Below, in pieces: positions 49,917 to 60,359 of a stretch of 64,000 bases of DNA; the stretch's first letter is position 1; each line of letters begins with the position of its first letter. The DNA is from Escallonia rubra (lineage: Eukaryota; Streptophyta; Magnoliopsida; Escalloniales; Escalloniaceae). The notes beneath the pieces were generated by a model. The model saw only the letters and a list, made by a program, of their open reading frames with translations. It was not told the DNA's origin and did no database searches. Both the position numbers and the translations under genes were made by a program. The stretch is taken from positions 62,001-126,000 of the forward strand of contig JAVXUO010002070.1 in NCBI GenBank assembly GCA_033065855.1, in the 5' to 3' direction.

Positions 49917-51828
49917 AAGGATAATACAGAAATTAAAATCAAAAGTTAAAAAGTGTCGAAATCAATTTAAAATCGTCTGTTTAGCTAAATCAAATGCGAT
50001 ATGGATAATAATAGTAAATCAACTCTAAAAATTACAAAACTGAAACTGAGTTGTCTTTGTGATACAAAAACATTACTGAAATTTTTCCATAATTTAATAT
50101 GATTTTTAAAGGCTCTTTACAAATTTTAAAAGAACTGAAATTACAGAAAATATTAAAAATACCAAACGATATCAGAAAAATGCGAAATTTTAACAGTAAT
50201 TCTAATATTATCCTATGAAACTTCCTGTAAAGTTTGGAAAATTTTCAACAAGTGCACGATATCCAACAGTTTGGGCCCTTTTTTTCTTTTTTTTTCTTTT
50301 TTCGTGGGCCCCCACCCTTTTTTCTCCCCCACCCCTCCCCCCCCCCTTTCTCCCCCAACCGCAACTAGGAGTTGCGGTTCCCTTGGTGTCCTTTTTTTCG
50401 TGGCCCCCCCCTTTTTTCCTTTTTTTTTTCTTTTTTCGTGCCCCCCCTCTCCCCGAACCGCAACTAGGAGTTGCGGTTCCCTTCATGTGGCCCCTAATTT
50501 TATTTTCTTTCCTTTTTTGTCCTTCCCCATTTTCTTTTCCCTTTTTGTTTTGTCTATTGTTTTGTCCTTTCCCCCTTTTTTTTTGTCCTTCTTCCCCATT
50601 TTCTTTTCCTTTTTTGTCCTTCCTTTTTTATTTTGTTTTCCTTTTTTTGTCCTTCCCCATTTTCTTTTCCTTTTTTGTTTTGTCCTTTCCCCCTTTTTTT
50701 TGTCCTTCTTCCCCATTTTCTTTTCCTTTTTTGTTTGTCCTTTCTCCGTTTTTTTCGTCCACCCCCGAACTGCAACTAGAAGTTGCGGTTCACTGTCCTT
50801 CTCTTTTTTGTTTTTTTAATTTCTTTTCGTGTCCTTTTTTTGTCTCTTTTTTTTCTCCTTCCTTGTGCGTGGATAGTTGCAGAGTTTCTTCGCAGCCTTT
50901 GACGCTGCCATTTTTTTCTTTCTTCACAGCCTTTGACTCTGCCATTTCTTTTCTTTTCTTCACGGCTTTTTGACTAACTACTGCTCATTCACGGACATAA
51001 TTTTTCTGTCTTCTTACGTTTTTACAAATCGGGGTATTACATTCGAACGATTCCAAAATAGCAATTTTTTAGGGTGTCAAAATTAAAAAAAATTTCACAA
51101 ATTTATAAAAAATAGCTAGAGCTAGATTTTTCCAAAGTGCAAAAAATAGACCCTAGTTATTTTTAAAATATCTGTATCAGGTAAAAATTTCAGATTTTTC
51201 CAAAGACTGGAAAGGAGTTAACTGATACGCGCAACCTTGTAACTTTGCAGTGTAATTTAAAATATCAAACTAGCGCGATTTCGAGCGAAACTTTTATGAG
51301 AACCCTAGGATATTGGGAAGTTCCATTTCCTAGGAATTCGGGCCATTCTGAAGCCGTTAGTTATTTTTTTGGCCGAACGGCCTTTTAAGCGCTCGATCCG
51401 GACACCGGTTCGGGATTTTTGGGCGAAACTTTTGCAAAATACTTTTTAGATCAACAATGATTTCAGGAAGCTTAAAATCCCATGTCAAAGCACTTTCGAG
51501 ATTTTCTGAAGTCAGGGGCATTTTGGTAATTTGCCACCCCATGAGGGGTATTTTGGTAATTTTCCTGTTAAAGTTTTTCAAAGGACTTCTTAGTCCAGAA
51601 ATGTAATTACAACACCTGAAATGTTGTTTTGAAGTTGATTTGGGGAGTTAGGGTAATAATGAACCCCCGGGGGCATTTCGGTAATTTGTCGCTCAGTGAG
51701 GGTATTTTGGTAATTTAACATTATATAAATTTTCCGAATGACTTTTTAATAATTTTTATTTATTTTTATTTAATTCTATGACTTATTGAGAATGATATAA
51801 TTTTTATTTTTTAGATTTCAGTATAAAT

Positions 51829-53394
51829 ATGGATGCAACTGGAGGAAATATTTTTTCCGAAGATTCTGATCCACCTTACCTGGGTCAAGTTTTTCAAAGA
51901 CTGGACGAAGTTGAAGCATACTATAGAGCATATTCGAAAATGATAGGTTTCGGTATTAGAATTAAGACGACTAGAAAACGGGCGAATACAGATCAAATTT
52001 GTGGAAGACTATTTGAGTGTCATAGAGGAGGACCGCATGTACCCCGGTTGTTCGGATCAGTGACGAAGGGCCATCAAGACAAAGAAAGCGGGACACATTT
52101 CCGGGAACCGGCTGCAAGGCCCATGTGTATGCAGTACAACGGAAAAATGAAAACCAATGGGTTGTGACGGGAGTGGATTTGACCCATAATCATCAACACC
52201 GACAAATAGGCACGGCTCACAGGGAACTAATATTTACAATGGAAACCGGGTTTGTTAATTGCAACTGTAAAATGTTTGAGCATAAAGGTATACTTTGTCG
52301 ACACGTGTTGAGGGTTTTTAGCGCCAAGAATACTAGTGAAATCCCTCCAGAGTATATCTTGGATCGGTGGACGAAGGAAGCCAATAGAGTCCACGGTCAT
52401 ATTCCTTACGTGCCTAATGTTTCAGTCGATTTCGAGCAATCTGAGACGCTGCGATATAATCACCTTTGTAACATCATGCACGGTTTATCAATGGATGCAG
52501 CGTCAACATTTGATGGGTACAGGTATCAAGTTGAAGCAGCCGCACGTGATAAGGCTAAGCATGCACAGTTTAGGATGGCATTACCAGAAAGACGGGACCC
52601 TCGGACGACTCCAGTCGATAGATTCAATCGAGCTTCACAGCCAGTCATTGACAGCACTAGTGTAACGACCCGGTCCACGGCCCCACCACAGGGCATTGCC
52701 TCCCTCAAAAGAGCTAGCCAAGTAAGTACTTATGAGTTCATAGGCAGGGTCTTATAAGACCAATCGCAAACTCTCCCACAACCGATGTGGGATATTACAA
52801 TCTCCCCACCTTATTCCTTAGCGTCCTCACTAAGGCTCGATCACACATAGCCCAGAATCTTCCTCTCTAGCCAATGTGGGATATACCCAGCTCACCCTTC
52901 GTTGCCCCAACCATCCTCTTGATGTGGGATATACCCGGGCTTGCCTTCGTTTCCCCCAACCATCGGCAACCCGACTGGATAGCCCAGCCCGAGCTTTCGA
53001 GAGTCGGCTCTGATACCATCTGTAATGACCCGGTCCACGGCCCCACCACAAGGCATTGCCTCCCTCAAAAGAGCTAGCCAAGTAAGTACTTATGAGTTCA
53101 TAGGCAGGGTCTTATAAGACCAATCGCAAACTCTCCCACAACCGATGTGGGATATTACAACTAGCCTGCAAGGTGAGGAGAACGACATTTTTGATCCAAT
53201 TATTTCTCAAACAAAAGGGCGAAAACGAGCAATACGTATGAAGAATCCGATTGAAGAAGCAACGGGTCAAAAAAAATTGCGAAAGTGTGCGTTGTGTAAT
53301 AAGATGACCGATCATGACAAGATAAATCCTATAAAGTGCTAGGTATCGAACCTGGCAGTGTGGTCGAGGAGGACAATGATGAGGAAGAGTGTTA
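51829..53394 (+). pseudogene. FAR1-SWIM protein (transposase derivative without catalytic core)
   Basis: The frame opens at 51829 (MDATGGNIFSEDSD) and soon enters a FAR1 DNA-binding domain (EVEAYYRAYSKMIGFGIRIK ... CKAHVYAVQRK ... GVDLTHNHQH). One frame change falls within that domain (between about 52020 and 52105). Instead of the roughly 300-residue MULE core, the text goes straight to TAHRELIFTMETGFVNCNCK and the SWIM finger (CNCKMFEHKGILCRH, about 52258-52305). The region continues to DSTS at 52660, where a TRIM interrupts it, and resumes after 53164 with a zinc-knuckle-like CALCNKMTDHDK. An acidic end (EEDNDEEEC, stop at 53394) lies one frame away. It could have bound DNA or a partner but could not catalyse transposition. 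Its gene starts about 260 bp inside the left TIR, like a mudrA gene. Confidence 0.8.
52661..53159 (-). mobile_element. TRIM (miniature LTR retrotransposon) in the FAR1-SWIM gene
   Basis: Two direct repeats of 139 bp (52661-52799 and 53021-53159) differ at only a couple of sites. They begin and end TG...CA in either reading and are flanked by ACTAG (52656-52660 and 53160-53164). Next to the right LTR is the complement of TGGTATCAGAGCCGACTC (53001-53018), an initiator-tRNA-Met type primer site, so the element points to the minus strand. The left side of the inside gives a purine-rich tract. It has no coding capacity, as is normal for TRIMs; near-identical LTRs suggest a young insertion. It lacks the 5S-like LTR text of Cassandra. 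Confidence 0.92.
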
Positions 53395-53509
53395 GGATTA
53401 ATGTTTCAGTTGTATAAATTGAACTTTTATAATGTTTATATTTGTGATTTGGTTTGTGAAATCTTTAATTTGTGATTTGGTTTGTGGATTATTGATATTT
53501 TTGGAAGGG

Positions 53510-53890
53510 CCTATTCAGGGACACTTTACCGCCCAATTCTTAGCTTGCGAAAAAAGTTGTAATTTTTTTTAACTCATTACACCTCAGGCACGCTAGTTAG
53601 CCCATTTCTATGAATTTCGGCGAAAAACGAGACAAATTATTTTTTGAGTTTTCTTACGACGCCCCTATTCGCGCACACTTTAGCGCCCATTTCTTAGCTT
53701 GCGAAAAAAGTTGTAATTTTTTTTGTCACTTTTTTTTTTCACTCATTGCACCTCAGGCACGCTAGTTAGCCCATTTCTATAAATTTCGGTGAAAAACGAG
53801 ACAAATTATTTTTTGAATTTTCTTACGAGGCCCCTATTCGCGCACACTTCAGGCACATTAGGCACGCTAGTTAGCCCATTGTCCAAAATC
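53510..53890. repeat. Tandem repeat between the two convergent genes
   Basis: A unit of about 155 bp (CCATTTCTTAGCTTGCG, AAAAAGTTGTAATTTTTTT, CTCAGGCACGCTAGTTAGCC, AAAACGAGACAAATTATTTT) occurs at about 53511-53660 and 53664-53829, with a partial third copy to 53885. It sits between the 3' ends of FAR1-SWIM and PMD-C48. No gene is seen here. Confidence 0.8.
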
Positions 53891-53977
53891 ATTCTAAAGT
53901 AATAATAAGGAAAATTCAATTTGAAATCTTAAGATCCAAAATCGAACAATACTAATAATAATCCATACGGACGCCAA

Positions 53978-56900
53978 CTACATCTCTGGGGAATGGTAAG
54001 GAAGGCGCCTAGCTATACCCTTTTTCAGCTCCCAGGCTATCTGATATCTAAACGTCAATGCATCCCTTCGAGACCACGACGTATTTTCGAGCACATCCGA
54101 GCGAGCTATGTAGTCCATGTACTTGAGGACGTAAATCCCGCAATCAAGACTGTTATATTGCTTTGGTCGGTTTTGTATCATCACGACCGTCCAAGGCTCT
54201 ATGATTGTTGAGCTCGTGATGGCTTCCCCCGTAACATGTCAGCACACTAGTGGAATGATAGTAGTCTGCATCCAACAGTAAAAAAAGTTATCAAGCCTAC
54301 TTAACAAGAAGAATAGACTATGAGCGAAGCTCAAGAAATATAAACTAACCTCCGCATTGATGTACGTGGAGTATATCTCCGCCAGCTGCCCACCAGGTCC
54401 ATCTTCCATTAGGCTATCATATAAGTGGACCGTTTTGTTCGCTGGATGGAGAACTAATAGGAAGAAGTGGCACCCGTGAAGACAAGGTATCATGATTAGG
54501 TTTGGAAAAGATGCATGACATTGATTGTCCGAGTTCAATAAGGCAAGCACGTTTGCAGACGGTTGCCATGCACCCTTGCTTGTCCCTCGCATCCTCCTCG
54601 ATGCTGTGAAGTCATTCATGCTATTCACCAAGAGGTTGACTATAAAAGAGGGATACATGTTGAGCTTGAGAGTTTTGGGGGGGGGGGGATTATTACTTAG
54701 CTCTCTAACACGGAGCAGATCTATGTAAGCGTCCATGCCCCAGTTCGAAATATCTGTGTCCAGCACCAACAGTCTCATATCAGAGTGAGCTACGACTCCT
54801 GCAATAGGAAAGTCAGTTGAATCGACGGGCTCATGCCCGAAGTAATGCCGGTCGATCCACTCCCGTTTCGTCGGACTCAATGGCTTCGTCGGTTGTCCTT
54901 TATCCGACCGGATGCTTGGGCGCGACGCCTGGAATCCTACTTGACTCTGGCGCTGAGAGTCGTACACGTAAGTAGGCAAGCGATTAGACGGCTCCCACAC
55001 CTGACTCTGGGGTTGAGAGTCGTACGGGTCAGGAGGCAAGCGACTAGATGGCTCCCACACCTGACTCTGGGTTGAAAGTCGTACGCATCAGGAGGCAAGC
55101 GACTAGACGGCTCCGACACCTGACTCTGGGGTTGAAAGTCGTACGCGTCAGGAGGCAAGCAACTAGACGGAAATCGCACATGACTCTGGGGTTGAGAGTC
55201 GTACGGGTCAGGAGGCAAGCGACTAGACGGCTCCCACACCTGACTCTGGGGTTGAAAGTCGTACGCGTCAGGAGGCAAGCAACTAGACGGCTCCGACACC
55301 TGACTCTGGGGTTGAAAGTCGTACGTGTCAGGAGGCAAGCAACTAGACGGAAATCGCACATGACTCTGGGGTTGAGAGTCGTACGGGTCAGGAGGCAAGC
55401 GTCTAGACGGCTCCCACACCTGACTCTGGGGTTGAAAGTCGTACGCGTCAGGAGGCAAGCAACTAGACGGCTCCGACACCTGACTCTGGGGTTAAAAGTC
55501 GTACGCGTCAGGAGGCAAGAACTAGACGGAAATCGCACATGACTCTGGGGTTGAGAGTCGTACGCGTCAGGAGGCAAGCGACTAAACGGCTCCCACACCT
55601 GACTCTGGGGTTGAAAGTCGTACGCGTCAGGAGGCAAGCAACTAGACGGCTCCGACACCTGACTCTGGGGTTGAAAGTCGTACGCATCAGGAGGCAAGCA
55701 ACTAGACGGAAATCGCACATGACTCTGGGGTTGAGAGTCGTACGCGTCAGGAGGCAAGTGACTAGATGGCTCCCCTCGGTAACCCCGGTACGCAACACCA
55801 AATTTGTGAAGATCAGTCTTGTACCTCTCAATGGAGCTCTTCAGACTGTCAGGAGCATGCGCAACGTACCAGTCAAACTGTTCAAGCTGCTTGAACACCT
55901 CAGTGCCCTGGTCAACCTAAAAAACATGCATAGAAAAATCACCCTCGTCATTTCAGGCATGGTCGATAAGGTGCGCAAATAAAAATTGAAACAACAGTAG
56001 CATGACTTACAATGCTCAATGCCCAGAACTGGTCATAGACCTCACGTGGCACATATGATGGCTGTCTCACCTGTGAAGGGCGATTCACCCTCGTGCGCGT
56101 CACGTTGAGAAACCATTTAAGGTAGTCCTCGATACTGATGACGTCGTCCTTGAGCGATACAAGGCTACCGTACGTTTCTTGCCAAGTATTCCACTGTTCC
56201 ACCTCATCGCTCAACAAATGCAAGGCATCAAGCACCTCAAATTTCGGAAGCTGACGACTCCTATATGGCCGGATGTCTACAGGGGGTTTTGGTATCCCTT
56301 GTAGATAGCCAGCTTGCCTCATAGCTCGATCGGGCATCTGAAACTCACATACTTCGAAGTGAATAAGCGGCACCCGAACCAAACCTGCCAGCACGTACGA
56401 TACCGGAAGTTGCCAACACCACTCATCTAACCGATGCATCACCTTGCCATATGGCTGCCACGTCACCTGGGGTGCATCCAGCATATCTAGTTCCCCCCGA
56501 TAGAACTGTAGATGGTTGTGAGGGTTTACCCGTCTCTTCCGGTTAGTCTCCAGCCCCCAGGCCCACACCCTAGGCCATGTCTCATTGGAATATTCCCGCG
56601 GTTGTGGACGACCCGTGGGTAGCCTCTCGTAAGACCAATCCTGTGAATGCAAACATTATATGGAATAAGTAATTAATCACGAATATATTGACACGTCAAA
56701 ACAAGAATATAAATGCTCATACCTGTAATAGAGTCAGGCAGGCGACAATAGACTTGGCACCAATTCTCGTAGCCTTATGCAGTGCTCGATATAGGTGCGC
56801 AAGAACATCTGAACCCCACGAATACGAGTATACCTCCTCAAGATCCTCAAAGAACACTATATACTTCGGATGCACCGTGTTTTTCGAATGCGTCGGAAGT

Positions 56901-57454
56901 AATATAGCTCCAATAATATATAGAAGGAATGCCTTCGTATACGTCACGAAATCATGATGCGTGTATTCATCCGGTAGCTCGCCGTACTGCTCTCTCAGCC
57001 ATTTAAGTTTGATGCCGTTTGTTGTGAGAGCTTCCTTTGGAATTTTCGAAAAATACTGCCTAGCCATATTCTTTATGGATGTAGACGTTTTGCTCAAAGT
57101 AATGGGTTTGCCGTGACATGGGATTCCAAGTATAAATCCGACGTCCTCTAATGTAATTGTCATTTCACCAAACCGGAAGTGAAATGAGTTCGTCTCGCTC
57201 CTCCATCGTTCAACTAGAGCGGATATAAGGTAATCGTCGTCTCGAGACAAAATTCCGGAATCGGTGAACATAGCTAAATTTTGACGGTATAGTAGTTGCA
57301 TTTGTTCCTCGTTCAGTACCCACTCTTCGAGGTGACTTGTGCTTTGAAGTGTTTCCAAAACACCCCTCTCGACACCGTCAAATACGTACCTCGCGATGTG
57401 GTCATCGTCATCGTATAGGATTGATGTATCATGAGGTCCGGGATTGAAATACAT
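53978..57454 (-). pseudogene. Plant mobile domain - repeat array - Ulp1-like C48 protease fusion
   Basis: Four GT-AG exons: 57454-56723, 56640-56011, 55916-54350 and 54265-53978. Exons 1-2 (454 codons) are an aminotransferase-like plant mobile domain as in MAIN/MAIL1: NPGPHDTSILYD, ERGVLE, DYLISALVERWRSETNSFHF and FGEMTITLEDVGFILGIP, then WAWG and VMHRLDEWCWQLP. Exon 3 carries fourteen 20-residue repeats and then the start of a C48 peptidase with LHGCHFFLLVLH (catalytic His) and VHLYDSLMEDG (Asp). Exon 4 has KQYNSLDCGIYVLKYMD (Gln and catalytic Cys). The expected product is about 1070 residues. This copy is broken: the array lacks one base near 55520 and one near 55070, and exon 4 has a TGA eight codons after the acceptor. 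The ATG lies about 480 bp inside the right TIR. Ulp1-like genes in Mutator-like elements are known (KAONASHI, CUMULE); its cellular role is unknown. Confidence 0.85.
54960..55775 (-). repeat. Fourteen 60-bp repeats coding for 20-residue units, with 180-bp order
   Basis: Each unit codes on the minus strand for a variant of EPSSCLPPDAYDFQPQSQV. Units come in three kinds by their first residues (RFP, SEP, WEP) and these follow each other in a fixed order through most of the array, making a 180-bp higher-order repeat. Units are 85-98 percent alike by eye, so the array expanded recently. Two units are 59 bp, which breaks the frame. The array lies between the plant mobile domain and the protease, where a linker would be. 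Confidence 0.9.
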
Positions 57455-57929
57455 ATCTGTAAGAACAAAATATAATCGTAAACCAACTTAGCGTCCATAA
57501 TATTTACATTCCAAAAATATAACTGGATCTTAAACCTAGCTTACCAACACGTTAGCAATAGTCATTATCTCATTATTTCAATGTATTAAAACAATTCCTC
57601 ACTTCTCACAACTCCGAACGCTTTATTATTCTACTTCCCTAAAATTTAGAGCCAATGTGGCAATTTACCAATATACCCCCCGATGCCCGCTACACCACCA
57701 ACACCACAAAACCGCTTTAAAATCACTTTTTAACTGTATTACGTCAATTATATACCAAATATTTTCTCAGGATATTTTAAGGGGGAAAGTTACCAAAACA
57801 CCCCCAACTTATACAAAATACCCCCTGACAGCCATCGCCCCAACAAACATCTCAGAACAACTGGAAAAAATAACTTTCCGGGTGTCTTACACCCTTTCCC
57901 GAACTAAAAGTCATTTGGAAAATTTATAT

Positions 57930-59780
57930 AACGGGAAAATTACCAAAATACCCCTCATGGGGTGGCAAATTACCAAAATGCCCCTGGCTTCAGAAAATCT
58001 CGAAAGTGCTTTGACATGGGATTTTAAGCTTCCTGAAATCATTGTTGATCTAAAAAGTATTTTACAAAAGTTTGGCCCAAAAATCCCGAACCGGTGTCCG
58101 GATCGAGCGCTTAAAAGGCCGTTCGGCCAAAAAAAATAGCTAACGGCTTCGGAATGGCCCGAATTCCTGGGAAATGGAACTTCCCAATATCCTAGGGTTC
58201 TCATAAAAGTTTCGCTCGAAATCGCGCTAGTTTGATATTTTAAATTACACTGCAAAGTTACAAGGTTGCGCGTATCAGTTAACCCCTTTCCAGTCTTTGG
58301 AAAAGTCTGAAATTTTTACCTGATACAGATATTTTAAAAATAACTAGGGTCTATTTTTTGCACTTTGGCAGAATCTAGCTCTAGCTATTTTTTATAAATT
58401 TGTGAAAAAAATTCTAATTTTGACGCCCTAAAAAATTACTATTTTGGAATCGTTCGAATGTAATACCCCGATTTGTAAAAACGTAAGAAGACAGAAAAAT
58501 TATGTCCGTGAATGAGCAGTAGTTAGTCAAAAATCCGTGAAGAAAAGAAAAGAAATGGCAGAGTCAAAGGCTGTGAAGAAAGAAAAAAATGGCAGAGTCA
58601 AAGGCTGCGAAGAAACTCTGCAACTATCCACGCACAAGGAAGGAGAAAAAAAAGAGACAAAAAAAAGACGAAAAGAAATAAAAAAAACAAAAAAGAGAAG
58701 GACAGTGAACCGCAACTTCTAGTTGCGGTTCGGGGGTGGACGAAAAAAAACGGAGAAAGGACAAACAAAAAAGGAAAAGAAAATGGGGAAGAAGGACAAA
58801 AAAAAAGGGGGGGAAAGGACAAAACAAAAAAGGAAAAGAAAATGGGGAAGGACAAAAAAAGGAAAACAAAATAAAAAAGGAAGGACAAAAAAGGAAAAGA
58901 AAATGGGGAAGAAGGACAAAAAAAAGGGGGAAATGACAAAACAAAAGACAAAACAAAAAGGGAAAAGAAAATGGGGAAGGACAAAAAAGGAAAGAAAATA
59001 AAATTGGGGGCCACATGAAGGGAACCGCAACTCCTAGTTGCGGTTCGGGGAGGGCGGGGGGCATGAAAAAAGAAAAAAAAAGGGAAAAGGGGGGGGGGGG
59101 GGGCACGAAAAAGAAAAAAAGGGCCCAAACTGTGGATATTGTGCACTTGTCGAAAATTTTCCAAACTTTACAGGAAGTTTCATAGGATAATATTAGAATT
59201 ACAGTTAAAATGTCGCATTTTTTTGATATCGTTTGGTATTTTAAATATTTTCTGTAGTTTCAGTTCTATTAAAGTTTGTGAAGAGCCTTTAAAAATCATA
59301 TTAAATTATGGAAAAATTTCAGTAATGTTTTTGTATCACAAAGACAACTCAGTTTCAATTTTGTAATTTTTAGAGTTGATTTACTATTATTATCCATATC
59401 GCATTTGATTTAGCTAAACAGACAATTTTAAATTGATTTCGACACTTTTTAACTTTTGATTTTAATTTCTGTATTATCCTTGTATATTGTAAAGCTATTG
59501 TAAAATTTATGGGACTTTATTTTCAGCTAGAAATAATTATGGCTATTTATTTTCAGCTAGAAATAATAAAAAAGGACAAAAGGAAAAGGAAGGACAAAAG
59601 ACAAAAGGACAGCCACGCACAGTGAACCGCAACTCCTTGTTGCGGTTCGGGGGTGGGGGTGGGGGGGATGGGGGGTGGGAGTGGGGGGTGGGGGTGGGAC
59701 CGTGGAGTAATGATAGCAACCGCAACTAATAGTTGCGGTTTGGTGGATATTATCCACCAGTGGATGTATATCGGCCCCCT
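57930..59780 (-). repeat. Right TIR of the giant element
   Basis: Inverted partner of the left TIR, uninterrupted. It holds four palindromic modules (58707-58731, 59022-59046, 59624-59648 and 59718-59740) against five on the left; the one at 50357-50379 has no partner. The purine-rich strand (58640-59120) mirrors the pyrimidine-rich left arm. Long frames with Phe/Ser/Leu strings across it are artefacts of composition. The next 480 bp (57455-57930) hold the probable promoter and leader of the PMD-C48 gene. Confidence 0.9.
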
Positions 59781-59841
59781 ACATATATATATATATATAC
59801 ATATATATATATGTATATATATATATACATATATATATATC

Positions 59842-59886
<45 letters not shown>

Positions 59887-59913
59887 GTATATATATATAT
59901 ATATATATATAGG

Positions 59914-59960
<47 letters not shown>

Positions 59961-60007
59961 GTATATATGTATATACATATATGTATATACATATATATAT
60001 ATATATA
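59781..60007. repeat. (TA)n microsatellite between the giant element and the 1.7-kb element
   Basis: About 227 bp of nearly pure TA with occasional TG/CA steps. It is shared by two elements, one on each side. Confidence 0.9.
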
Positions 60008-60359
60008 GGAAGTTGATCCGTTGAGAGCGTTAGCAAAATAGGAGAGAGCGTTAGCAAAATAGGAGAAGTTGCAAGCGTGATCTGGCCGTCCATCCTGAAA
60101 GATGGACGGCCCAGATCGCGCCTTTTTCGAATACTGTCAGTCGTCCGCGATACAGTATAGCGGACGGACTTTTTTACCTTTTTGCCCTCTGACCCGTCCG
60201 CTATACTGTATTGCGGACGGTCCAAATTTTTTTTTTACGTTTTTTTTAAGTTCGTCCGCTACATAATGTAGCGGACTATTTTTTTACAAAAATAGCCTCC
60301 TGTTCCATCCGCTACAATATGTAGCGGAGGAGTAGGCAGGCACACATTTGCGGTTGACA

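Larger units (their letters stand above)
48031..51570 (+). repeat. Left TIR of the giant element (interrupted)
   Basis: 48031-48317 and 49922-51570 are the inverted partner of 57930-59780. The arm has a GC-rich terminal part, a strongly pyrimidine-rich part (50270-50870) and an AT-rich inner part ending near GGGGTATTTTGGTAATTTTCC. Similarity fades but can be traced further in. Five palindromic modules of the form AACCGCAACT-N3-AGTTGCGGTT or a close variant lie at 48071-48106, 48151-48175, 50357-50379, 50455-50479 and 50767-50791. Confidence 0.9.
48031..59780. mobile_element. Giant long-TIR Mutator-like element carrying FAR1-SWIM and PMD-C48 genes
   Basis: The outer ends are inverted: GGGGGACGATATACATCCA at 48032 and the inverse of GGGGGCCGATATACATCCA at 59779. 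Homology continues inward about 1.9 kb on each side once a 1.6-kb solo LTR in the left arm is discounted. Inside are two convergent genes: FAR1-SWIM (plus strand, ATG 51829) and PMD-repeat-C48 (minus strand, ATG 57454). Each starts a few hundred bp inside a TIR, with tandem repeats between their 3' ends. This is the plan of maize MuDR, with the protease fusion in the position of mudrB. It is bounded by (TA)n on both sides, so a target duplication cannot be read. Assignment to the Mutator superfamily rests on the FAR1 and SWIM domains and on known Ulp1-carrying Mutator-like elements (KAONASHI, CUMULE). Confidence 0.8.

Noticed and set aside
50208-50973. 252- and 182-residue Phe/Ser/Pro frames, mirrored at 58598-59164
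   Set aside because: They lie in the pyrimidine-rich part of the giant TIRs; composition alone explains them, and both arms give the same artefact.
52661-53159. Cassandra TRIM
   Set aside because: The LTRs lack the 5S rRNA-like text that defines Cassandra, although size and primer site are similar.
54960-55775. CRISPR-like array
   Set aside because: The 60-bp units are contiguous with no unique spacers, they code for protein repeats, and the genome is a plant.
54937-55982. Plus-strand and out-of-frame ORFs over the 60-bp repeats (for example RQATRRLPHL strings)
   Set aside because: Unit length is a multiple of three, so all frames stay open; the minus-strand frame continuous with the plant mobile domain and C48 domain is the meaningful one.
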